Source of the DNA: Nevskia sp.
GTDB lineage: Bacteria; Pseudomonadota; Gammaproteobacteria; Nevskiales; Nevskiaceae
NCBI RefSeq assembly: GCF_021732705.1
Contig: NZ_JAKFUM010000009.1
Coordinates: 62,001-126,000, forward strand
Direction: 5' to 3'
DNA length: 64,000 nucleotides
Part shown: in pieces, positions 33,793 through 40,889 of the stretch
How positions within the stretch are numbered: the stretch's first letter is position 1
Layout of the letters: every line of letters begins with the position of its first letter
Made by a program: the position numbers and the translations under genes
The notes under the pieces: generated by a model
What the model was told of the DNA's origin: nothing
Seen by the model: the letters and a program-made list of their open reading frames with translations, nothing else
The model's database searches: none

Positions 33793-35244
33793 TCAGGCCC
33801 AGACGCCGTGCAGGAACCAGCCTTCGCTGCGGCGGTCGCGGTAGACCCACAGGCCGCTGCCGTGGACCTCGCTGCGGTAGTAGTCGCGCTGCACGTCGTC
33901 GCCGTCCCACCAGCCGCCTTCCAGACGCTCGAAGCCGGCGATCCGCGCCGGTGGTGCCGCCAGCGGCTTCGGCGGGTCGATCAGCCAGATCGGCCGTGGC
34001 GGCAGTTCGGCGAGACTCGGAAGCGCAGCCGGAGACGGCGGCGGTGCATCGCAGGCGCGCAGCCGCCAGCTGCGTTCGGGACGGTGATCGGCGATCAGGC
34101 CGAGCGCGGTCACCGCCTCGGCACCGAGCCGGGCGATCAGCTTTTCGACCAGCTGGCTCCAGGCTTCGTCATCGCCGGCATGGTTGTCGAACAGGTCGCC
34201 CTGACCGGTCGGCGGCTCGATGAAATGCTCGGCAGTCAGCTTCAGGCTGCGCACCGGGGCCGGCAGCGGCAGGCGGCCGAGCCGTTCGCGCAGCACCCGC
34301 AGCAGGCGTTCGGCATCGCGTGCGGGACTCGCCAGCCGCAGGTCGAGCACGGTGTCCGGCTGCGGTTTGCCGCCGCTGGCGCGGCCGTGGTTCAGGGTCA
34401 GCCGAAACGCCTGCAGGCCGGTGTCACGGGCTTTCAGGAAATGGCCGAGTTCGCGGGTCATGCGCTGCAACGGGAACAGCAGGCCTTCGCTGTGCTCGAC
34501 TTCGCCGAGCAGATCGAAACGCCGCTGGTACTTCGGCGGCAGACGGTAGCGCGGCCGCACGTCCGGGCGACGGCCGAGCAGGCGATCCAGATACAGCGTG
34601 AACGCCGGGCCGTGGCGCTTGGCCAGCGGCGCAGCGGGCAGATTCAGCAGTTCGCCGACCGTGCTCAGGCCGACCGCCTTCAAGGCGTCCTGCACCTTCG
34701 GCTCCAGCGGCAGTGCCGGCAGCGGCAGCGGATCGAGCACGGCCGGCAGTTCGGTGAGGTCGCCGATCGGCCGCGACAGCCCGAGCCGCGCCAGCACCGC
34801 CGCGGCTTCCAGGGTCGGCGCCACGCCGCGCTGGCCACGGTGACCGCTGTCGGCAAAGCCGGCATCGAAATCCGCCAGCAAGGCGTCCAGCCCGCCGAAC
34901 AGCTTCAGGCTGGCGCCGATGTCGACCCACAGCAGCGCGCACGGCAGACCGTAGTCCAGCTCGCTTTCGGTGATTTCCCAGACCAGTTCCGAGCCGTAGC
35001 GATAGGCCCAGGCCGCCAGTGCCGCCATCGCATCACGCTCGGCGCGCGGCCGGCGTTCGACGGCACGAATCTCCGGGTGCAAGGTCTGCACCGTGCCCCA
35101 GTCAGTGCCCGGCGCGATGCGATCGGCCGCACCCGCGATCACCCAGCGGCGCGCGCCACGACGGCCGGTGACCACGTGATCCGGTCCGCTTTCGCCGATC
35201 GCCTCGATCGCGAACTGCGGCAGATGCAGGCAGAGCCAGAGCAT
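33793..35244 (-). CDS. imuB: ImuB, Y-family-like mutasome scaffold
   Basis: A 483-aa catalytically dead Y-family homologue that links DnaE2 to the sliding clamp. The N-terminal strand MLWLCLHLPQFAIE lacks the metal-binding Asp of active Y-polymerases, and the SxDE motif is replaced by WVDIGASLKLFGG (106-118). A beta-clamp-binding motif QGDLF is at 348-352. The C-terminal tail (SGLWVYRDRRSEGWFLHGVWA region) is the conserved ImuB signature end that contacts ImuA/DnaE2. Start ATG at 35244, 5 bp after the imuA stop; a longer open frame upstream lies within imuA and is rejected. Confidence 0.93.
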   Translation of the reverse strand: MLWLCLHLPQFAIEAIGESGPDHVVTGRRGARRWVIAGAADRIAPGTDWGTVQTLHPEIRAVERRPRAERDAMAALAAWAYRYGSELVWEITESELDYGLPCALLWVDIGASLKLFGGLDALLADFDAGFADSGHRGQRGVAPTLEAAAVLARLGLSRPIGDLTELPAVLDPLPLPALPLEPKVQDALKAVGLSTVGELLNLPAAPLAKRHGPAFTLYLDRLLGRRPDVRPRYRLPPKYQRRFDLLGEVEHSEGLLFPLQRMTRELGHFLKARDTGLQAFRLTLNHGRASGGKPQPDTVLDLRLASPARDAERLLRVLRERLGRLPLPAPVRSLKLTAEHFIEPPTGQGDLFDNHAGDDEAWSQLVEKLIARLGAEAVTALGLIADHRPERSWRLRACDAPPPSPAALPSLAELPPRPIWLIDPPKPLAAPPARIAGFERLEGGWWDGDDVQRDYYRSEVHGSGLWVYRDRRSEGWFLHGVWA

Positions 35245-35249
35245 GGCGA

Positions 35250-35885
35250 TCAGCCGGTGGCGGCGAGCGCTGGCAGCAGCAGGTCGACCGCCGCCGGCGT
35301 GCCGCCGCGGCACTTGAAGACATCGATCCTCAGTCCGCCGGGCCGGGCCGCGAGCTTCAGGCGCAATGCGGCCGGCGAGAATTCGGCCGCAGCCGCAGGT
35401 TCGCGGAACATCAGCGCCGTGGTCTTGCCGGCTTCGGCGGCGAGCTGGAAGCGCTTGAGTTCGACCTGCCCAAGCCGCCCCGGCCAGGCCAGCACCGCGC
35501 CGCAGGGGCCGGCGCGCAGGATCTGTTCGGTCGCCCACAGGCCGCCATCCTCGGATTGCGGCCGCACCAGCAGCAAACGGCTCAGCACCACGCCGGCCCG
35601 CGCCAGGGCTGGCGCGAACGGCAGATGCGGCGGATCGACCATCGCCACCCGGCCGCCGGCCTGCGTCAGCCGCGCCACCCACGGCAGCACCAATTGCATC
35701 TCGCCGATGCCCTGCCGCTCCGGAAACAGCTCGGTCAGCGCACCGACCGGCCAGCCACCGCCCGGCAGTCGCCGATCCAGCTCGGAGTAGCCGCTGGGCT
35801 CGGCAGTGACCCGGGCAAAATCGCCGCCGCGCCAGATGTCCGGCCGGGCCAGCACCTCGCTCAGGGACGGTGCCGGGGCGGTCAC
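35250..35885 (-). CDS. imuA: ImuA, SOS mutagenesis accessory protein
   Basis: A 211-aa RecA/SulA-like protein of the ImuA family, first gene of the imuA-imuB-dnaE2 cassette. Seen: PSGYSELDRRLPGGGWPVGALTELF, the typical ImuA opening; QGIGEMQLVLPWVARLTQAGGRVAMVDPP, a degenerate nucleotide-binding fold; and a C-terminal LRIDVFKCRGGTPAAVDLLL. The start is the GTG at 35885, the only family-like start in the frame. It is divergent from the Y-family polymerase gene; the 148 bp between them hold a LexA box and a 16-bp palindrome. Confidence 0.9.
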   Translation of the reverse strand: MTAPAPSLSEVLARPDIWRGGDFARVTAEPSGYSELDRRLPGGGWPVGALTELFPERQGIGEMQLVLPWVARLTQAGGRVAMVDPPHLPFAPALARAGVVLSRLLLVRPQSEDGGLWATEQILRAGPCGAVLAWPGRLGQVELKRFQLAAEAGKTTALMFREPAAAAEFSPAALRLKLAARPGGLRIDVFKCRGGTPAAVDLLLPALAATG

Positions 35886-35907
35886 GGCGCTGCCCCAGAC
35901 CCGTCAA

Positions 35908-35923
35908 TCACTTCATGAAGTGA
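35908..35923. promoter_or_regulatory. perfect 16-bp palindrome upstream of imuA
   Basis: TCACTTCATGAAGTGA is a perfect dyad 23 bp upstream of the imuA GTG. It is flanked by an outer inverted pair, CAATCA (35905-35910) and TGATTG (35935-35940). It does not resemble the LexA box and may be a site for a second regulator. Confidence 0.5.
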
Positions 35924-35994
35924 CGGCAAGTCATTGATTGAATGGGATGAAACGGAATTGACGATGTTCATGGCCACCTCGCACGCCACAAGAT

Positions 35995-36010
35995 ATGTAT
36001 ATTTATACAG
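35995..36010 (+). promoter_or_regulatory. LexA box between imuA and the Y-family polymerase
   Basis: ATGTATATTTATACAG, with the same 14-bp core as the lexA box and one base closer to the CTGT-N8-ACAG consensus. It ends 23 bp before the polymerase ATG and lies 110 bp from the imuA start, so it could repress both directions. Confidence 0.85.
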
Positions 36011-36033
36011 TCCCCTGTGGCGGTGTGCATCCC

Positions 36034-37251
36034 ATGCCCGTGCTAGCGCTTGATCTCAATTCGTTTTTTGCTTCCGTCGAACAGCAGGACGCGCCGGAAC
36101 TGCGCAACCGGCCGGTCGCGGTGGCGCCGGTGCAGTCCGAAACCACCTCGTGCATCGCCGCCAGTCAGGCTGCGAAACGCCATGGCGTGAAGACCGGCAC
36201 GCGCATCGCCGAGGCCCGCGTGCTGTGTCCGGACATCGTCATCGTGCAGGCGCGACCGCCGCGCTACGTGCAGGTGCACGAGGCGATCAAGGCCGTGGTC
36301 GAACGGCTGGCACCGCTGCTGGGGCCGCCGCCGTCGATCGACGAGTTCATCTGCGAGCTGCCGGCCGGCTTCCAGACCTGGGACGGTGCGGTGCAGCTCG
36401 GCCGGCGGATCAAGCGGGCGATCGTCGAGGAAGTCGGCGAATGCCTGACCTGCTCGGTCGGCATTGCCGAGAACCCGTGGCTGGCCAAGACCGCCAGCGA
36501 CATGCAGAAGCCCGATGGCCTGGTCGTGCTGCGTCCGGAAGACCTGCCGCAGGCGCTGTACCGGCTGGAACTGCGCGATCTCTGCGGCATCGGCGCGAAC
36601 ATGGAGCGGCGGCTGAACGAGGCCGGCATCCGGAGCGTCGAGCAGCTGTGCGCGGCCAGCAAGCTGCAGTTGCGCGAGATCTGGGGTGGCGTCGGTGGCG
36701 AGGATTTCTGGCGGCGGCTGCGCGGCGAAGCCTGGTACCAGGCTTCGACCGAGCGCCGCAGCATCGGCCATTCGCACGTGCTGCCGCCGGAGATGCGCAA
36801 CGAGCGCGACGGTCACGCCGTGATCCACCGGATGCTGCAGAAGGCGGCGATGCGCCTGCGCCGGCTGGGCCTGAGCACGGGCGCGATGCAGATCAGCCTG
36901 CGCACCATCGACCGCCGCCACTGGCAGGCCGACGGCCGCTTCGGCGCCACCAGCGACAGTCTGGCGCTCGGCCATCACCTCGACGCGCTGTGGGCGCGGC
37001 GGCCGCGCGGGCCGGGTCAGCCGAAGCTGCTGAAGGTCGGCGTGGTGCTGGGCGAACTGAGCGAACAGGGCCACGAAACGCTGCCGCTGTTCGCCGAGGA
37101 TCGTCCGAAGCCCGCGCTGAACGGGATGGTCGACAGGATCAACCAGAAGTTCGGCAAGAACACGCTGTATTTCGGTGCCGCCCACCGCGCCAAGGACCGC
37201 GCGCCGATGCGCATCGCGTTCAGCCGCATTCCGGATGCCGAAGTCGAATAG
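36034..37251 (+). CDS. SOS-inducible Y-family DNA polymerase (DinB/UmuC-like)
   Basis: A 405-aa translesion polymerase. Metal-binding residues are D7 in LALDLNSFFASVEQ and D103-E104 in SIDEFICEL. The thumb/HhH region (LRDLCGIGANMERRLNEAGI) and the little-finger domain follow. It differs from canonical Pol IV (steric region SETTSCIAASQAAKRHGVKTG, SIDEFI instead of SIDEAY). It is active-site competent, unlike ImuB. The start ATG at 36034 is preferred; a GTG at 36025 is possible. A LexA box 23 bp upstream overlaps the expected promoter. No umuD gene is adjacent. Genes of this class are sometimes mislabelled ImpB. Confidence 0.85.
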   Translation: MPVLALDLNSFFASVEQQDAPELRNRPVAVAPVQSETTSCIAASQAAKRHGVKTGTRIAEARVLCPDIVIVQARPPRYVQVHEAIKAVVERLAPLLGPPPSIDEFICELPAGFQTWDGAVQLGRRIKRAIVEEVGECLTCSVGIAENPWLAKTASDMQKPDGLVVLRPEDLPQALYRLELRDLCGIGANMERRLNEAGIRSVEQLCAASKLQLREIWGGVGGEDFWRRLRGEAWYQASTERRSIGHSHVLPPEMRNERDGHAVIHRMLQKAAMRLRRLGLSTGAMQISLRTIDRRHWQADGRFGATSDSLALGHHLDALWARRPRGPGQPKLLKVGVVLGELSEQGHETLPLFAEDRPKPALNGMVDRINQKFGKNTLYFGAAHRAKDRAPMRIAFSRIPDAEVE

Positions 37252-37260
37252 CGCCCGGTC

Positions 37261-37551
37261 TCAGCGGCGCGGCCGGTCAAAGCGCCATTTCATCAGCAAC
37301 ACCGAGCCGGCCAGCAACAGGGTCGTGACGTTGGCGAGGATGATCGGCCACGCATTCAGCACCCAGCCGTACAACGCCCACAGCGCCACGCCGATCACGA
37401 AGAAACCGTACATGACCCCGGAAATGTCGCGCGCCGAGCGCGTGCGCCAGACCTGCCAGACCTGCGGCACGAACGACAGCGTGGTGCAGCCGGCGGCAAG
37501 GTAGCCGAGCAGGTCGAGTTGCGGCGGCGTGAGGGCGAATGGAGCGGTCAT
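37261..37551 (-). CDS. SemiSWEET-family sugar transporter
   Basis: A 96-aa three-helix membrane protein with one PQ-loop repeat, functioning as a dimer for sugar transport. FVPQVWQVWRTRSARDISG is the PQ motif with its flanking loop; the remaining two helices are FFVIGVALWALYGWV and PIILANVTTLLLAGSVLL. The ATG at 37551 is chosen; a GTG at 37563 is an alternative. It is convergent with the Y-family polymerase, their stops 9 bp apart. The substrate is unknown. Confidence 0.85.
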   Translation of the reverse strand: MTAPFALTPPQLDLLGYLAAGCTTLSFVPQVWQVWRTRSARDISGVMYGFFVIGVALWALYGWVLNAWPIILANVTTLLLAGSVLLMKWRFDRPRR

Positions 37552-37812
37552 CGAAGGCAGCACGGCGGACGCGGAGCGGGTCCGGCAACCTTACCGAATC
37601 CGGCGCTCCGGCTGCGGAGCATCCGCGCTGCCGTCGCGGGCTCCGCGCGAACCGAAGCGCCCGCGCCAGACGGACCGATCTCGACGCCTTCGTCGGCACG
37701 GCCCTTGCTCACGCGGTTGCCGATCCTGTTCTCGAAAAACTGCTCGACGAGGACACTGCCGCCGTGCCACGGTCAGCGGCATCGGTTCAGAACCACAGGC
37801 CCTGTCACGACG

Positions 37813-38745
37813 ATGAAAGTGCTGATCCTCGGAGCCGGCGCCACCGGCGGTTACTTCGGCGGGCGAATGCTGGATGCCGGCCGCGATGTCAGTTTTCTGG
37901 TGCGCGAGCATCGTGCCGCGCAACTGCGCGGCAACGGGCTGGTGATCCGCAGCCCGCACGGCGATCTGCGCCTGAAGCCGCGCGTGCTGATCAGCGGCCA
38001 TGTCCATGAAACCTTCGATCTGGTGATCCTCGCCTGCAAGGCCTACGACCTTGATTCGGCGATCGAGGCGATCGCCCCGGCCGTGGGGCCGGAAACCGCC
38101 GTGCTGCCGCTGCTGAACGGCTTGCGCCATTTCGAGGTGCTCGACAACCGCTTCGGTCCCGAACAGGTGCTGCGCGGGCTGTGCTCGATCGCCGTGCGCC
38201 TGGGCGGCGATGGCGCGATCGAACACATGTCGGAGATGCACGCGCTGCGTTTCGGAGAGCCGGACGATCAGCACACGCCGCGGGTGGAACTGATCGACCG
38301 GCTGCTGAACGGCTGCCGCTTCGACGGCCGCTCCAGCGCCAGCATCCGCCAGGCGCTGTGGGAAAAATGGGTGATGCTGGCCAGCCTTGCCGGCATGACT
38401 TGCCTGATGCGCACCGATGTCGGCCACATCGTCGCCACCGATCAGGGCCGGGAACTGATGCTGGCGCTGATCGACGAATGCCAGACCATTGCCGAATCGC
38501 ATGGTCGCGCGCCCCGCCCGGCCGTGCTCGACGGCATCCGCACGCTGCTGACCGAGCCGGGCTCGCCAGCCAAGGCCTCGATGCTGCGCGATCTCGAAAG
38601 CGGTGGGCAGGTCGAAGCCGATCACATCCTCGGCGACCTGATCGACCGCGGTGACGCGCATGGACTGGCATCGCCGCTGCTGAAGGCCGCGTACGCCAGC
38701 CTGAAGATCTACGAGTCCGGTCTCAAGAAATCGCGCAAGCGCTGA
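37813..38745 (+). CDS. panE: 2-dehydropantoate 2-reductase family protein
   Basis: A 310-aa NADPH-dependent ketopantoate reductase family member (pantothenate pathway). The Rossmann motif is GAGATGGYFGGRM (7-19); the catalytic lysine lies in LACKAYDLDSA and the C-terminal helical domain holds KASMLRDLESGGQVEAD, the family signature with the substrate-binding Ser/Asp/Glu residues. The start ATG at 37813 opens the Rossmann fold; the open frame further upstream is low-complexity and rejected. Such reductases often act on other 2-keto acids, so the symbol is by family. It stands alone, divergent from SemiSWEET by about 260 bp in which no gene is seen. Confidence 0.8.
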   Translation: MKVLILGAGATGGYFGGRMLDAGRDVSFLVREHRAAQLRGNGLVIRSPHGDLRLKPRVLISGHVHETFDLVILACKAYDLDSAIEAIAPAVGPETAVLPLLNGLRHFEVLDNRFGPEQVLRGLCSIAVRLGGDGAIEHMSEMHALRFGEPDDQHTPRVELIDRLLNGCRFDGRSSASIRQALWEKWVMLASLAGMTCLMRTDVGHIVATDQGRELMLALIDECQTIAESHGRAPRPAVLDGIRTLLTEPGSPAKASMLRDLESGGQVEADHILGDLIDRGDAHGLASPLLKAAYASLKIYESGLKKSRKR

Positions 38746-38758
38746 CCGGCAGCCGGAC

Positions 38759-38790
38759 GCCGCCCGGAAACTGGATGCTCTCCGGGCGGC
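38759..38790. terminator. bidirectional hairpin between panE and the beta-lactamase-fold gene
   Basis: GCCGCCCGGA (38759-38768) pairs with TCCGGGCGGC (38781-38790) around a 12-nt loop, in the 64 bp between two converging stops. No strong T-tract. Confidence 0.5.
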
Positions 38791-38809
38791 GCGGGCTGCA
38801 TCGTGACGC

Positions 38810-40537
38810 TTACGGCGTCAGCTCGTCGGCAATGGCATCGACCAGCTTCGACAGCGCGCTCACGTCGCGGTCGCAATTGGCGACCACGGCGACATGCAGG
38901 CCATCGAGGCTGTTGCCAGCGCCGTCGGTGCTGCCGGGGCCGAAGATCGTCATGTGCGCCATGCCGCCGCCGAGCAAACCATTGTGGCTCAGCTTCTTGT
39001 CGCTGCCGCCCCAGCCCATCTCGTTCATCTGGCTTGGCGTGTACGCGTCGCGGAGCGCGGAGGTCAGGCGCGTCAACCCGAGTGCCGAAGCGCGGAAGCC
39101 GCCGGCCGCCAGGCCGGTGCCGGCGTTGGCCGGCGGCACGATCTTGATTCCGCCCTTGCCATCGCCGGTGTAGTCCACCGAGTCACGGCCGGCCGGCTGG
39201 GCCGAATTGGGCACGATTTCCTCGGCCAGCCCCAGCGGCCCGAGGAACTCCTCGCGGACGTAGTCGCGGAATGCCTTCTTCGACAGTTTCTCGATCATCA
39301 GCGTCCAGACCCCGAAGCCGTGATTGGAGTACGACGACACGCTGCCCGGCGCACCCAGCAGCTTGCGGGTGCGCAGGAAATGCCGATGGATTTCGCGGTA
39401 TTTGACGGTCGTGGCGTTGCCGCCAAACATCGCCGCCGCCCCTTCGGCATCGCCGCTGCGGGTGAAGCCGGCGCGGTGGTCGTACAGGTGCCGTGCCGTG
39501 ATGTCGTTGAACCAGGTGCCCAGATCGTGGCTGGCTCCCGGTGACGGGGCGATGTATTCGTAGTCGTACAGCGGGATGCGCGACGCGAGATGGGTCGAGC
39601 TGCCGCAGCTGGCCTTGGCGTTGCTGTACCAGCCGTAGACGTTGTCGTCCTGCGAGATGGCCATGCCGCGCACGTGGTACGAGGCAATGCCCGGCGGCAG
39701 CTGGTACGGCTTCGGCGCTTCGTGCGCATCGAGATCGGTCGCCGTGCCGACGCTGACCGTGCCGTTGTCGAACCAGGTGTAGACGCGGCCGCTCGACTTG
39801 GCGATGGCCATGCCGACGATGTTGAACACGGTCAGGCCGCTGCCGGCCGGCAGGCTCACCGTATCCTCGAAACCTTTGCTCTCCGAGCCCAGATCGCTGA
39901 CCTTGCCGATCGACAGCCGCAGCTTCGGGCTGTCGGTCGAATCGACCCGGGCATTGTCCCACCAGGAGTAGACATTGCCGGATGCGTTGATCGACACCGC
40001 CACCAGGTCTTCGATCGCAAAGCCGGGCGGCAGCTTGAACGGCTGTGCCGGCTCGTGGCGATTGAGATCGGTGCTGGCGCCGATCGTGTACGTTCCGTTG
40101 CGATACCAGGTGTAGACCCGGTCTTCGGCGCCGATGTCCATGTCGATGGCCGGCTGCCAGCGCCGCGCATGGATCGCGATGTCGTCGGCGAAATCGCCCG
40201 CCAGCACGCCGCCGGCGCCGTAGATCTTGGCGTCGATGCTCAAGCGGGCCTTGGCCAGCGCCTGATAGCCGCTGGGGCCGGTGACCGTTGCCTTGCTGAC
40301 GCTGCCGATGCGGGCGCGCGTGTCGGTGGTCATCGCCTTGCCGGAGGCGACATCGGCGTGGCCGTACGCCTTGCTGAACACGGTCTTGCCGTTGCGCTTG
40401 GCCGCCACGGTCATGCCGGGAATGCCCTGGGACTTCATTTCGGCTTCGACTCGCGCGCGGATGCGCTTCTCGCTCGCGCTTTCACTGATGGACAACGGAT
40501 CGGCCGGCGGGCCGCTCTGCAGCGTGGTGCTGGACAT
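38810..40537 (-). CDS. class C beta-lactamase-fold protein with a propeller-like insertion
   Basis: A 575-aa serine-hydrolase-fold protein of the beta-lactamase/DD-peptidase class. S79-V-S-K82 is the nucleophile motif, Y403-S-N405 the YxN motif, and HNG in KKLSHNGLLGGG the third (KTG-like) box. Residues about 113-335, between SxxK and YxN, are an insertion of four repeats starting at 142, 190, 253 and 301. Each has a Y(T/S/G)W(Y/W/F)xN core, and the first and third continue to a LPPG turn; this resembles propeller blades. No Sec signal peptide is visible (MSSTTLQSGPP), unusual for the class. AGGAG precedes the ATG at 40537 by 9 nt. Substrate unknown; esterase, peptidase or antibiotic hydrolase are all possible. 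It diverges from an RND pump gene. Confidence 0.82.
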   Translation of the reverse strand: MSSTTLQSGPPADPLSISESASEKRIRARVEAEMKSQGIPGMTVAAKRNGKTVFSKAYGHADVASGKAMTTDTRARIGSVSKATVTGPSGYQALAKARLSIDAKIYGAGGVLAGDFADDIAIHARRWQPAIDMDIGAEDRVYTWYRNGTYTIGASTDLNRHEPAQPFKLPPGFAIEDLVAVSINASGNVYSWWDNARVDSTDSPKLRLSIGKVSDLGSESKGFEDTVSLPAGSGLTVFNIVGMAIAKSSGRVYTWFDNGTVSVGTATDLDAHEAPKPYQLPPGIASYHVRGMAISQDDNVYGWYSNAKASCGSSTHLASRIPLYDYEYIAPSPGASHDLGTWFNDITARHLYDHRAGFTRSGDAEGAAAMFGGNATTVKYREIHRHFLRTRKLLGAPGSVSSYSNHGFGVWTLMIEKLSKKAFRDYVREEFLGPLGLAEEIVPNSAQPAGRDSVDYTGDGKGGIKIVPPANAGTGLAAGGFRASALGLTRLTSALRDAYTPSQMNEMGWGGSDKKLSHNGLLGGGMAHMTIFGPGSTDGAGNSLDGLHVAVVANCDRDVSALSKLVDAIADELTP

Positions 40538-40686
40538 GGGATGGCTCCTGAGGTGCCTCGAATCGCCGGTGGTCGTCGCGCAGGGGCTGCGCGGATCGAT
40601 TCCGGCCCGGTGGTGGGTGCGGGAACCGGCTACGGACCCGCTGAGCACCACGCTACGGAGCGGCGGTATCCGGTCTGTTTCCGAAC

Positions 40687-40705
40687 CCTGACATCCGGTG
40701 TCAGG
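40687..40705. promoter_or_regulatory. operator-like dyad upstream of the RND pump
   Basis: CCTGACA-TCCGG-TGTCAGG is a perfect 7-bp inverted repeat spaced by 5 bp, in the divergent promoter region, resembling a TetR/MarR-class operator in size. Confidence 0.45.
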
Positions 40706-40725
40706 CGCATGTCGGCGCGACGGCG

Positions 40726-40743
40726 CTGTGCTTCAGCGCACAG
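40726..40743. promoter_or_regulatory. second dyad upstream of the RND pump
   Basis: CTGTGC-TTCAGC-GCACAG is a perfect 6-bp inverted repeat. Its half-sites differ from the dyad at 40687-40705, and the two centres are about 38 bp apart. Confidence 0.35.
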
Positions 40744-40889
40744 TGCGGGGGCGCGGCACCGCTCGCGATGACGACCGTGATGACACGAGTGACCTCGGCC
40801 GGCGACTCAAACCATCGGCCGCCGGCGCGAGTCCAACACTAACGGACCGCGCGTCCGACTGGCGGCACGGCGATCGGGGGATCGGACAC

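Larger units (their letters stand above)
40538..40889. other. divergent intergenic region, no gene seen
   Basis: 352 bp between the beta-lactamase-fold gene and the RND permease, both transcribed outward. It contains two inverted repeats (40687-40705 and 40726-40743) but no clear -35/-10 pair. No coding frame is convincing. Confidence 0.5.

Noticed and set aside
31501..35790. Very long plus-strand open frame (over 1400 codons) opposite dnaE2-imuB-imuA
   Set aside because: Arg/Gln/Ala-rich translation with no domain pattern; it is the antisense shadow of strongly conserved genes in high-GC DNA.
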